NCBI RefSeq assembly: GCF_052324685.1
Contig: NC_135214.1
Location: forward strand, 30,794,206-30,858,205
DNA: 64,000 nucleotides
Direction of reading: 5' to 3'
DNA from: Brachyhypopomus gauderio
Lineage: Eukaryota > Chordata > Actinopteri > Gymnotiformes > Hypopomidae
In this document: piece after piece, positions 49,483 through 60,021 of the stretch
Position numbering within the stretch: the first letter of the stretch is position 1
Layout: the number at the start of each line of letters is the position of its first letter
Notes under the pieces: model-generated
Database searches by the model: none
Told to the model about the DNA's origin: nothing
What the model saw: the letters and a program-made list of their open reading frames with translations, nothing else
Made by a program: the position numbers and the translations under genes

Positions 49483-52400
49483 TTATTGTGCAGCAACTGT
49501 GATATATCTTGGCTCCATAGTGCCAAAGTAGCTCTTCTCCCATTCGCTCATGAGGTCAAAGTAGAGGGGCCGATCACAGAAGGTACAAGAGGCTGTCGCA
49601 GGTCCGTTCAGTGGCAGCCCAACCTCCTGCCACACGTCCACCAGTTTCTCTGCACAACATTCAACAGACAGCCATTAGCATGATCAGATGAGATCAGCAC
49701 CCATCCCAAACTCAAACCTGGACTTTTTCCTATGCGGTCGAGATCAAGAAATGTTAAGATTGACCATTATATGCTGATTGATTCGCCTAACAGGTTCAGT
49801 GGCCGCATGTGTTACCTGCCAGATGATCACACTCACCTACAAAGTAGTCCATCATGATGGGGTTGTGGAACGGAGAAGGAGCCAATCGCAGCAGCTCTTC
49901 TCCACGTGGCACAGTTGGGTAATTTATGGCCTGTACATAGATGTTGTGTCTCTCCAGCAGGATATCACACACTCTGGAGTTTTTCTCTGCATTTCCAACC
50001 TAAAATATTATAGTGAGTTAAAAAAAAATCAATCAAAGGACATCTTTAAAACGGTATATGCATTATAAAGAAGAGTGCTACATCAATCATCATTCCGTTT
50101 TATTGGTTAGTTTGAGAACTCACTATTAATGTGAGTCATACTACTTTATTATCTTGAAGTAATTTGACACAAACAACATTGGGTAATGTGGTTCTGTCCT
50201 TAACTGTTACACTAAATTTTGCTTAGTGTTAATGGATGCTCTACAGTTAATGTGGTTGTAGGCACAAAGGCACTGACCTGAATAGGTATGATGTGGCTTG
50301 GGCAGTTGATGACAGGCAGACCTGAATCCAAAAGCAACTGTCTCATGTGTTTGACATTCCTCTGGTGTGCCCGGCGCAGGGACTGACCGTCAGGGCTCCT
50401 CAGAACCCGCACGGACTCCAGAGCCCCGGCCAGCACCATGGGAGGCAGTGATGTGGTGAAGATGAAGCCTGCAGCGTAGGAGCGCACCGTGTCCACAAGG
50501 GCGGCAGAGCTGGCGATGTAACCCCCAACACAGCCAAATGCCTTACCTGCCATCAAAAAGAAAGGAGTCAAACTTTGCCCTTAAGCAGCCAAAGTGAATG
50601 AAACAGCATTAATATTTCAGAGTAAACACAGCATTTGGGAAGTGTGGGAACATACCCAGGGTGCCAGAAACAATGTCGATCTTGTGCATGACGCCATCTC
50701 TCTCACCAACTCCTGCTCCATGTGCTCCATACAGCCCTACAGCGTGAACCTCATCCACGAAGGTAAGAGCACCATATTTGTGTGCTACATCACACAACTC
50801 TTCCAGGGGGCAGATGGCTCCTAAGATGGAAATCAGTGCTGGCTACCATCAAAATTATCTATAGGTTTTTAAATGTACATAAAACAAACTGACCTAGAAG
50901 TAGCTAATACCTGTATAAAAGTTGAACTATTCTTATATTACCGTCCAATGGCATTGTCACATCTGGCCCCGCCCCTGCCCCAACCTGTCAGTCATGCCTT
51001 TGTTTTCGTGTTTCATGTGCTTGTGTTGTCGTTTCAGTTGTTCACACCTGTTCATCTGTAACTCCGCCCATCGTTAGAGTTATCACCTGTGTCTGGTTTA
51101 CTCCCCTCATTATCTCGTGTCTCGTTATCTCTACAGCCTGTTGTAGGGTGCCCTGTGTTTCAAACTGCTGTGTGCATTTGAATTAGTGGTGTTGTGGTTT
51201 TTTTGTTTCCTTTTATCATTATCTTTAGCCTGTCACTGTTTTGTATACTTAGCCTAAGTCATGTGTTATTCTGTTAAGTAGCCTGGTGTTTTTTCCAATC
51301 ATTTCTCATCGTGTGGGTTATATGTTTGCTTCTGTTCTCAGATCTTGGATCTTATTAACAATCGAATACATCTCACTCTACTCAGCATATGCGTCCGCTT
51401 CACAATCGCTCCACAAGGCCCACGGTGTTGCATCCTAGCTCACCGTCCATGGAGTGCACTGTCTCAAAGGCCACGATCTTGGGCGTTTTGGGGTCAGAGC
51501 GACTGAGCAGCTCCTCCAAGTGTGTGGCATCGTTGTGACGGAAAATGAAGCGTTTGGCTCCACTGTTCCTGATCCCCTGGATCATGGAGGCATGGTTCCC
51601 CATGTCTGAGTAAATCTCACAGCCTAAACAGAGATGGGGGGGGGGGGGGGGGGGGGGGACTATGGTCAAACCTTTTTAGAAGCAAATCAAAAGATAACTT
51701 CTTTTAATATACTGTGAACAATAGAAAACAAACAAAAAAAATAATAATTACCGTGAAAGTATGTTGGAGAAGTATGCTGTGCTGAAAATTACCTGGAAGC
51801 ATTTTTGCCAGTGTGAAGAGGGTGGAATCATTAGCTACAAAGCAGGATGAGAAGACAAGAGCTGCATCTTTCTGGTGAAGAAGGGCCAGTTCCTTCTCTA
51901 GAGCCACATGGTAGTTACTGGTTCCAGAGATATTCCTGGTACCACCTGCTCCAGCGCCATGTTTTTCCAAAGCTTCACTGAGATGCAGATCATATATGCG
52001 TAATGTTTACATGTGTATATTCATAATAAATTAGCAGTACATTTGTAAAACAAATACAAAAGATGCTGCATTTGTAATACGCCTTGCAAATAATGTAATA
52101 TGCACTTATACTTTACAAATGTAATTCTTGACATAAATTACTTTGGCGTGTTATTCTGAGAAGGAATGCTTTGGGTCTGACCATATTGCTTTAATAACGC
52201 GTGGATGCCGACTCATGCCCAGGTAATCGTTACTGCACCAGACCGACACCTGGGAACCAGAGCGCCCAGGAATAGAGTAATCCTCCGCAAAGGGGTAGAC
52301 GTCAGCAAAGCGGTTGACTGTCTTAAAGACACGGTAGGTGTGGTCATTCTTCTTCTCAATGATCTTCTGGGTGAAGAAGTCATCGTACTCAAAGGCTGGT

Positions 52401-53994
52401 CCTGCTGCATATGAAGAAACAAAACATTATCTTTAGAAACACACAACCTAAAAATGATAACGTGGTTTTGGTACTTAAGCCATGAACTAATGAAGGTTTG
52501 ATGAACTAACCTATATTGTCCTTGAGGAGGTGAGATGGTGAGGATGAGCGGAAGCCTTGCAAGCCATTAAAAAGAGAGCTGACTATTCCTGCAGAGAAGA
52601 ACAAATGAAATTTGTCTCAAAACACACATGCTGTTCTGTGGCTTTTATTCTATATTCACCAAGACGCAACTACATAGTTGTGGTTGATAAAAATCATATT
52701 GTTACTTATATATACTTATTAGACTTGATGTTTGAACACTATATTGTGCAGTTTTAAAATAATTCTAGATATTTTGTAATGCAGTTTAATTTAAATATAT
52801 TTTAAATATTTTCTTTTAGACATTCATAAAAATGTTTTATCTGACTCATCTTTTGTGTTATACTTTATTTTATAGTATTTGTACTACTCTTGTGTTATAA
52901 ATTATTCTCCCCTTCAATCTTTTTTTCCTTTCCTCACTCGTTCATACATGAGGACAGACTGGTTTATCCACAAGAAGAAGCTATTTGTAGTCAGAGAGGG
53001 GCACTGTGCAAGAGTGGTGTTTCAGATCAATGATACCCTGCCTCCTTGTTATCTCAGCCTGCAGTGCCACTTCTTGCTATATGTAGTACTGTAGATATTA
53101 AACAGAGTAGCTGAACCTTTGTAATTGCCCAATTTACAGCCTATCTACTAGATTTAAGATAACGCTTACAACGCTTGGAATGTTTTTACTATGCGCTGTA
53201 GTGTTTTGTTAATGAAATGTTACCCATGCTCCGAACATCATTTGTCCAAGTATTAAATGGTGTGTGTAATTTACTGAAGGACTGAAGAACGCAGCAGTGC
53301 TTTACCTGAAGCGATCTCTTCTTCTTGAGAACCAAGCAGCTCAGACTGGACATCCTCCTGAACCTGAGGGCTGGCTTTAACCATGCCAATATTAGAGGAC
53401 ACGAAGGGACAGGCCTTGGTCAGGGACACAGCCACCTGAGCAGCAGACACGGCTAAGGAGCGTTTCGCTTCCTTATGAGGAAGCACACCTGTAATCCCAA
53501 CACATATGCGACATGATGCATAAATACATTCAAGCTTCGGCCAAAAATTACAATTCTTAACCTTGATGAATGCAGAACTTCAAAATGAGCCGGTAAGGTT
53601 GGACGTCATCCAATTAGAAGCTAATTTAAAGTACAATTTTCACGTCAACAAGGACACTGAAGACACCTAGTTTTCTAAAAGAACCTAAAGGTGTCTTTTT
53701 AGCTGAAGGTGAGAGATTATCTCTAGATGACAAATGAGGAGTAGAAAGACACATTTTTATAACAGTCAAATGGTTAAATAAATAAATAAAAATGCTTAAA
53801 AGCTAATTAAAATCTGTGGCGACACGTGCTGAACAGGGTGTACCTATTTCATCCTGGCCCTGAGTGACTTTGACGGTAATCTGCCGGGTAATGACGGGGC
53901 ATCGGTCAGCCATGCCCATAAAGCCCCCCACATTTCTCAGGGCTGGGCCTGGAGCAGACTTCAGGAAGGGACAGTGGTGCAGAAAGGCAGACAT
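49483..53994 (-). CDS. alas2: 5-aminolevulinate synthase, erythroid-specific, mitochondrial
   Basis: Condenses glycine and succinyl-CoA to 5-aminolevulinate, the first step of haem synthesis, in the mitochondrial matrix with pyridoxal phosphate. Ten coding exons, 53844-53994, 53306-53488, 52511-52588, 52182-52404, 51793-51977, 51444-51623, 50656-50820, 50278-50546, 49837-49999 and 49483-49649, join in phase to 587 residues, the length of human ALAS2. The presequence contains three Cys-Pro haem regulatory motifs (HHCPF, DRCPV, KACPF). Core motifs include [53 protein letters not shown] with the PLP lysine, and [13 protein letters not shown]. The C-terminal [20 protein letters not shown] fits ALAS2 better than ALAS1. 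The start is the ATG at 53992-53994, just inside exon 2; exon 1 is untranslated and carries an IRE. Confidence 0.97.
50956..51413 (+). repeat. Probable interspersed repeat in alas2 intron
   Basis: Starting TGTCACATCTGGCCCCGCCC, this ~450-base block differs in composition from the surrounding AT-rich intron and resembles the TG...CA long terminal repeats of fish Gypsy elements, ending near CAATCGCTCCACA. I could not find a convincing target-site duplication and there is no coding sequence. It fills most of the intron between the exons at 51444-51623 and 50656-50820 and ends about 30 bases from a splice donor. Confidence 0.4.
51636..51658 (+). repeat. Poly-G run, read as poly-C in the alas2 pre-mRNA
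   Basis: A 23-base G run on this strand. In the alas2 direction it is a C run ending 12 bases before the acceptor of the exon at 51444-51623, so it forms that exon's pyrimidine tract. Confidence 0.9.
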
Positions 53995-54483
53995 GACCTT
54001 ACCAGCTAGAAAGAAGAACATTGGATACAGTCATTAATTTTGTGTCAAGGTGAGGGTGAGGGTCACAATTATACTGCTATAAACGTCTTTTATTATTTTA
54101 ATTTAAAAAGTTGGGATTACTGTATAGTTTAATGCATGTAATGTCTGCTAAGTATAAGACGAATTGGGCGATGCAGGACTAAGTAAAGATATGGCATCAT
54201 TCTTCCAGTTAACTCTAGAGAGTTCTTCTAACTGCTCGCGTGAAGTAGTTTGTCTGTGGGCGCGGCCGATAAGCGCCCAATTATCAGGTTTGCGCAGACT
54301 TGCGCTGCCCAGTACTGGCTGGCTTCACATCCTACGTCAGAGTATCGATAATAGTTGCCTTATAATTAGGTAGGTTATTTATTGTTGAAAAATATCTTGG
54401 AATGCACGTATATGCCTTAAATCACTCAAAGGACTCTGGTAATTGCAAGTTAATGTTGAATCTTTTTTTTTTAATCATTTTGC

Positions 54484-54486
<3 letters not shown>

Positions 54487-54546
<60 letters not shown>
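54487..54546 (+). repeat. (TA)n microsatellite in alas2 intron 1
   Basis: Sixty-base TA run within the intron between the untranslated first exon and the first coding exon. Confidence 0.95.
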
Positions 54547-54548
<2 letters not shown>

Positions 54549-55165
54549 CACACTGTACACTGTATATATTTATACACCGTTCAATAAAGCATAATTGAAA
54601 ATAAAATATTGCATTAGGAATTTTTTTCTTGAATAAACAATAACTACAAAAGGTATCAACCTTAAATAATGATTGAAAAGTTCCAGATAAAAGTCAAATA
54701 GAATTGAAAACAGAGGTATATTGTGATTTTTTCGGTGAGCCAGAATTTGGAACTGCATGCTGTATGCTATATATATAAAATTATGTATTAACATAATCCT
54801 AAATTATATTAACATATTATATAATATTTATATTAAGCCCTGAAGAGTTTGTATAGGAGTATTAATCTCTAGTTTTGGTCAAAAAATGGTATCATGCAGT
54901 CATGCAGTAGGCTATATTGTTGTGGTTTCAAGTCGCTCTTAACATCACTGAACAAAATTACTAATTAAACATACTAATTAAAAATAAACACAAGAAACAC
55001 ATACTTATCTAATTCTTTAAATACTGTATATTGGTAAACCACATAATTCGAACAGCGTTTTCTGTACAGCAACGTTGTCGTAATAACAGAATTATTCTCT
55101 AAAACAGAAATGACCGCTCTTAAATATCCCCTCAGTCCATTTAAACATTCTCCATTATAGCCTAC

Positions 55166-55270
55166 CTGTTGACCTGCACTGAGGACGAACTTCTGAACAT
55201 CAACAGAGGCACAAATTCACTACATCAACGTTGTTGCGAGTTGAACGCAATAAACAGTTCCGTCCTGTGT
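55166..55270 (-). other. alas2: Untranslated first exon of alas2
   Basis: On the minus strand an exon ends CAACAG followed by the donor GTAGGC (boundary at 55166). It contains the iron-responsive element just before the splice site. The upstream end is inferred from the GATA/CACCC cluster near 55271-55312 and is approximate; no TATA box was identified. Confidence 0.6.
55168..55190 (-). promoter_or_regulatory. Iron-responsive element in the alas2 5' UTR
   Basis: The RNA from this 23-base stretch folds into a classic IRE: GUU...AAC lower stem, a bulged C, a five-pair upper stem and the loop CAGUGC (55176-55181). It is nearly identical to the human ALAS2 IRE around GUCCUCAGUGCAGG. IRP1/IRP2 binding under low iron blocks translation, matching haem synthesis to iron supply. 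The fourth upper-stem pair below the loop is U opposite U, where I recall human having U-G. Confidence 0.92.
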
Positions 55271-55312
55271 CCCCACCCGAAGTCTGAGGCTCTGCGTGAC
55301 GGATAAGGTGGG
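55271..55312. promoter_or_regulatory. Erythroid-type promoter motifs of alas2
   Basis: A GATAAG at 55302-55307 lies between CACCC-type boxes CCCCACCC (55271-55278) and GGTGGG (55307-55312, CCCACC on the gene's strand). GATA and CACCC boxes are the established combination of mammalian ALAS2 and globin promoters (GATA1 and KLF1). The arrangement supports erythroid control; binding is inferred. Confidence 0.55.
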
Positions 55313-56256
55313 TCCACTCAAAAGGCTGGCGAACTAACCGACAAGCACAAGTCCAGGAGAGAAACGGCTACAGCTATGTTCAGTGTGGATGTAGATTGTT
55401 GTTGTTTTATCATTACATTGGAATACAAGAATTACTGGTACAACGCCTTGAACTTTTGAAATCTCCAATGCAAACAAAAAATGTGAAATTGACAATGTGT
55501 TAGTCATATACAATTGAGGCTTATATATGTTATACAATTTATACAAGTTACAATTTCTTGAAGTAGGCTATAACATAGTATACTATACTAAATTAATGCC
55601 AAACTTAAATTATGTTGAATAGTTTGTTTCACTTGCAAAATTGCAAGAAATAATAAATATCCTCTCTGTCATTTTCAGTAGGTTTTGACATAGGCCTACG
55701 TTTAAACAGAGGCAAAGACATATGTTGCCTGGTTGGTTTTATTGCAGTAAAGGGAAGATCTTTATGACCACACTGCCACAGTACTGATGACCAGCCCTAA
55801 CCCCTGCAGACCCCAAGATACCACCTGCTGTGTTAGAAAGGCACCTTAGGTAAATACATTCTAAATTTACTAAAACTCTCAAACTTCCATTTTCTTTAGA
55901 AATAAAGAAAAAAAGGCATTAGTCTTAACTTCTCAATAAATCATTAAATAGTTATACTTGACAATATGTACATTATGCACTGTATGGGCAGATTGTAAAA
56001 CAGGCACCCCTCCCACGACTGCTTCTGATACAGATAAAACAAAAATAAAAATAAAAATTTTTATTATTTTGCAAAAATAAAAATAAAAAAAAAATAAAAA
56101 AAAAATTGTCCTTTACAATAAAATAACACAATCATAAAATCCCATGTTTTTGACCAATGAACCATCTGCGTTGTCCGGTTTGCAAATTGCAATTGCGATA
56201 TTCTGATATCTTCAAGTGACAATTAAGGGTGCACGTGTCCATCATGTGGACGTTTG
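55313..56256. other. Intergenic region and itpr3 3' UTR
   Basis: No coding exon. The right part is the itpr3 3' UTR, with possible minus-strand polyA signals near 56060 in an A/T-rich (AAATA)n stretch at about 56039-56105. Confidence 0.5.
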
Positions 56257-59200
56257 TTAAGCCTTGTGGATCTGGTGATTTCCCCCGGCTGCACTCGGGG
56301 GCATGGAGGACACGGTGGAGCCCCCCTGAACGTCCACGAAGCCCATCCTCTGCCTCCTCTTCCTCTGCTCCGTCATCTGTGGTACAAGCAGAGCAAGGCC
56401 ACGTCAACAGCTGTTGCTCGTGAATTCAGGTCGCATACAGCAAGTCCCTAGCAGTATCGTTATACATTGTAAACAAACTTAAGAGCAAAACATATTAAGA
56501 GCACAGTTATAAGAGTTAGAAAACAAGAATCGCCGGTAACTCCGCCTCCAACAATGGCCGACCCATCTGCTCTCTGGCAGGTCGTCGTTTCCCGTACCTG
56601 CTCTTTCAGCTCTGCTAGCTGAGCGGTGAGATGAGTGACAACTTTCATGGTGGTGCTGAGTCTGTCCTGCAGGTTCCTCATCTCGTTCTGCTCCCCCTCA
56701 CCCTCGGTCACCACCAGAGACATGGCCTGCATGCGCGGAAACCAGTCCAGGTTCTTGTTCTGCACACAGAGGAAGTGACACCATTAGACTCAAACTAATA
56801 ACGCTGATGGTTTTGATACGGTTTCATTCCTGCCGTCTCTTGTCTGCTTCCTTGTACCAACAACAGTAACAGAGAAAGTGAAGGTATGATGCATGTGGTA
56901 ATTTAGTAATTTAATTTGTCTTGTCTGGATAGATGCCCGTTTAATTTAGATGCATGGCCAAAGCAAATGTGAACAATGGCAGATTTATCAGTCTAGTAGA
57001 GTTTAAGTTTTTTTTGTACAATGATCACTTTCTTTGAGAGACCCAAACCACCTAGTAACAAATGACAATTAAAAGTTTTCATGTCAAGCATACTGTTAAT
57101 ATCAGAAATACACATTTGAGAATAACATCTGAATGATACATGACAAATGACCTGAGTCAGAAACAGAACCAGCGACTCCAAACCAAACTCCATTGGTACC
57201 ATTGACCAAAATTAATCCTTTTCCCCATTTTGTTCATCAGCATCTAGCAGCTTGTTCTGTCACCATAGGGAGACACTGCTATAGTAATGGACAGTTGCAT
57301 TTGACAGACCCATAAGCCTAAAAGATGAATGACTCACTTTGATCATATGAGCCACGTAGCTTTCTGGGCCAGTGTAGTCCGTTTTGTTCTTCTCTCGCAC
57401 CAGTACAATGAAGTATAGATAGTTCCAGATGTTATGCTCCATATTGATGTGTTCTTCAAACGACACTGTCTTATTGTCAAACTTGTCCCTCTCAAGACCT
57501 TGTGGAAGCCAAAACCAAACAACATTAGTCAAAATGTTCACAGAGGACTCATTATGAAGTAGTTTCACTATAGTGATATGTTAGGATAACATCAGCCTAA
57601 TTTCACATGTGGCGAGAGGCTTTTTGTTTGGATACATGAAACTGGCTATGCGGGTCCCTCCCAGACTGGTTATGTGAACATCTGTGGAGAACATCTGTGT
57701 TCCTCTACAGCAAGAACTTACCGCAGATAAAGCAGGTGGTCTTTAGGATCTCCTCTTTCTTTTGCTTCTCACTACGCAGGTCAGCAAAGGTGTCAATGAT
57801 CACACCGAAGATCAGGTTCAGGACGATAATGATGACGATGAAGTAGAAGAGGAGGTCGTACACCACTCGTGCAGGAAACAAGGGCTCCTGTTGGGTCAAG
57901 AATAAAGCGTAACAGGAGATCCTGCTCATTGTAGATGGTTGTGGAAATTTGCTCCTTCACGTCATTTCCCTGATTTTACATGCATATATATATGTGAGGA
58001 TATGTATTTTGTATTTGTGAGTGTGTGTGTGTGTGTATGCAGTTCCTCACATTCTTCGAGGGCCTGCGTAGAACGTCTCCCACTCCTCCACCGTTTCGGA
58101 GGCCATGGTTCAGGACAGTGACGATGCACATCAACAATGTGTCACACGCTCGCTCCATGCTTTCTTCCTCCACTGCAACACCACAAAAAAAATGTAATAA
58201 ACCTTCGTGTACGAGCTTCACTCTGGCACCTCGTCACGCTCACACATCATTCAGGCCTGGTGGGATGATGAGCTGGAAGTGACACACTAACCCTCTGGTG
58301 GAGCCAGGAGTCCAGTCTCATTGCAGTCTACGCCATCTGCACTGCAGGTACTGGTAGAGCTGTCATGACCTGCACATAGCAAGAATTACAGCTAGTAAAG
58401 GACAATCCATATGTTATTACCTTGTGTGCCTGATTCAGAGGCACTATTTTCAGATACGGTCTAATGCAAATCAATGGTGGGGCGAGACCATCTGTAAACC
58501 CTGTAAACAAACATGTCTACGTGGATAATACATCATGTCCTCTCTCCTTGTCCAGTACTCCTCTCATGTGGAGACACTCTTCCAAGCTGTAGCACCTACA
58601 TTAACACCCAGCCAGACTCTGATACAGTACCTGTGCTGGCCTCACTGAGATGGTCCACCTCCATGATGAAGTCGTGTCTGAGGCAGAGGAATCCCACGAT
58701 GGAGAACAGGTAGACCAGGATGATGGCCAACACTGCGGTCAGGAGGATGGAGCGGCCGTTGCGCGTCACACTCTTGATGACGTTGAAAAGCGTCTCCTCG
58801 CGATAGATCAGGTCAAACAGCTGTAAAGGTTTAAGGATGTTTGTGCTGAATCATCCCGTCAATCTAGCCACCATCAGAACAAAGCGTTGGTACTAATAGC
58901 AAGAGAGAAGTGGTAATCCTAATAGTGATTTTATATGCAACATGAGGCACTGTATAAGGAATAATTCATTGGATAACTCATTGATGCATGTCAGAGATTA
59001 AGCACAATATAATCACATTCCAAATGCTACATTAATCCAATTTATTCAATTCATTATAGTAATCTGATTTAATATATTTAATAGAGTCTTTCTTATTTCT
59101 GACATTTATGCACACGCAACCTCAGCCCCCAGAGCAGAATGCCCATTGTGCAACACACAATCCAGAGTGAGTGTGAAAAATAAGGGAGGTGCTCACCAGG

Positions 59201-59947
59201 ATGCTGTAGAAAAGCTCATGGGCACAAAGGCCCAGTGTGCTGGTCAGCACGTAGGCCACGTGGTACAGAAACTCCACGTCCATCACCATGGCTTTGTAAC
59301 CCATGATGAACGTGCCATTGTTCCCCACGAAGCTCACCACGTAGACGATCTTATTGATCAGCTGGGAAGACGCAGCACGCGCAGAGGGAAGACGGAGAAC
59401 GGTGAGGTTAGCGTCCACCGCTAGCACGGATCAATGAGGTTGATTAGGAACGTATGCAGCTCATCAGAGCACGGTCACGTCTATTCCGCTTAGCTGCAGC
59501 TTGAGATGCCCCTCCTCTAATGTTTCTCAACACATTCTACATTTGGAAAGGAAACGCGTCCCTTGCAGGGATCGGAGTTCAGCACAGTACCAAACCTGAG
59601 ATCACCTGCCCAACTCCACCGCGCACACCGACAGCCCAGACTTACGTTCAGGGTGCCGAGGAGGATGAGGGTGGGGCCAATGCCGAAGTGGTAGATGAGG
59701 CGGAGGATAATGGCCACGGTGAAGGGCTGCAGGCCGTAGCGCTTTGAGAACAGGCCAATGACGGACAGGCCGGCGAAACACCAGAACAGCATGTACAGTA
59801 GTGAGTCATCGATGGCACCTGTGAGAAACCACAGTGCACTGCTGGGACCGACCTCGCATGCTGCAGCACTGGTCTTTACGAGTGTGAATAAAGCTGATAC
59901 CCTGCTAGCAATAATTTGTGTCTCATAAAAATCTGATAGGCCAAGTT

Positions 59948-60021
<74 letters not shown>

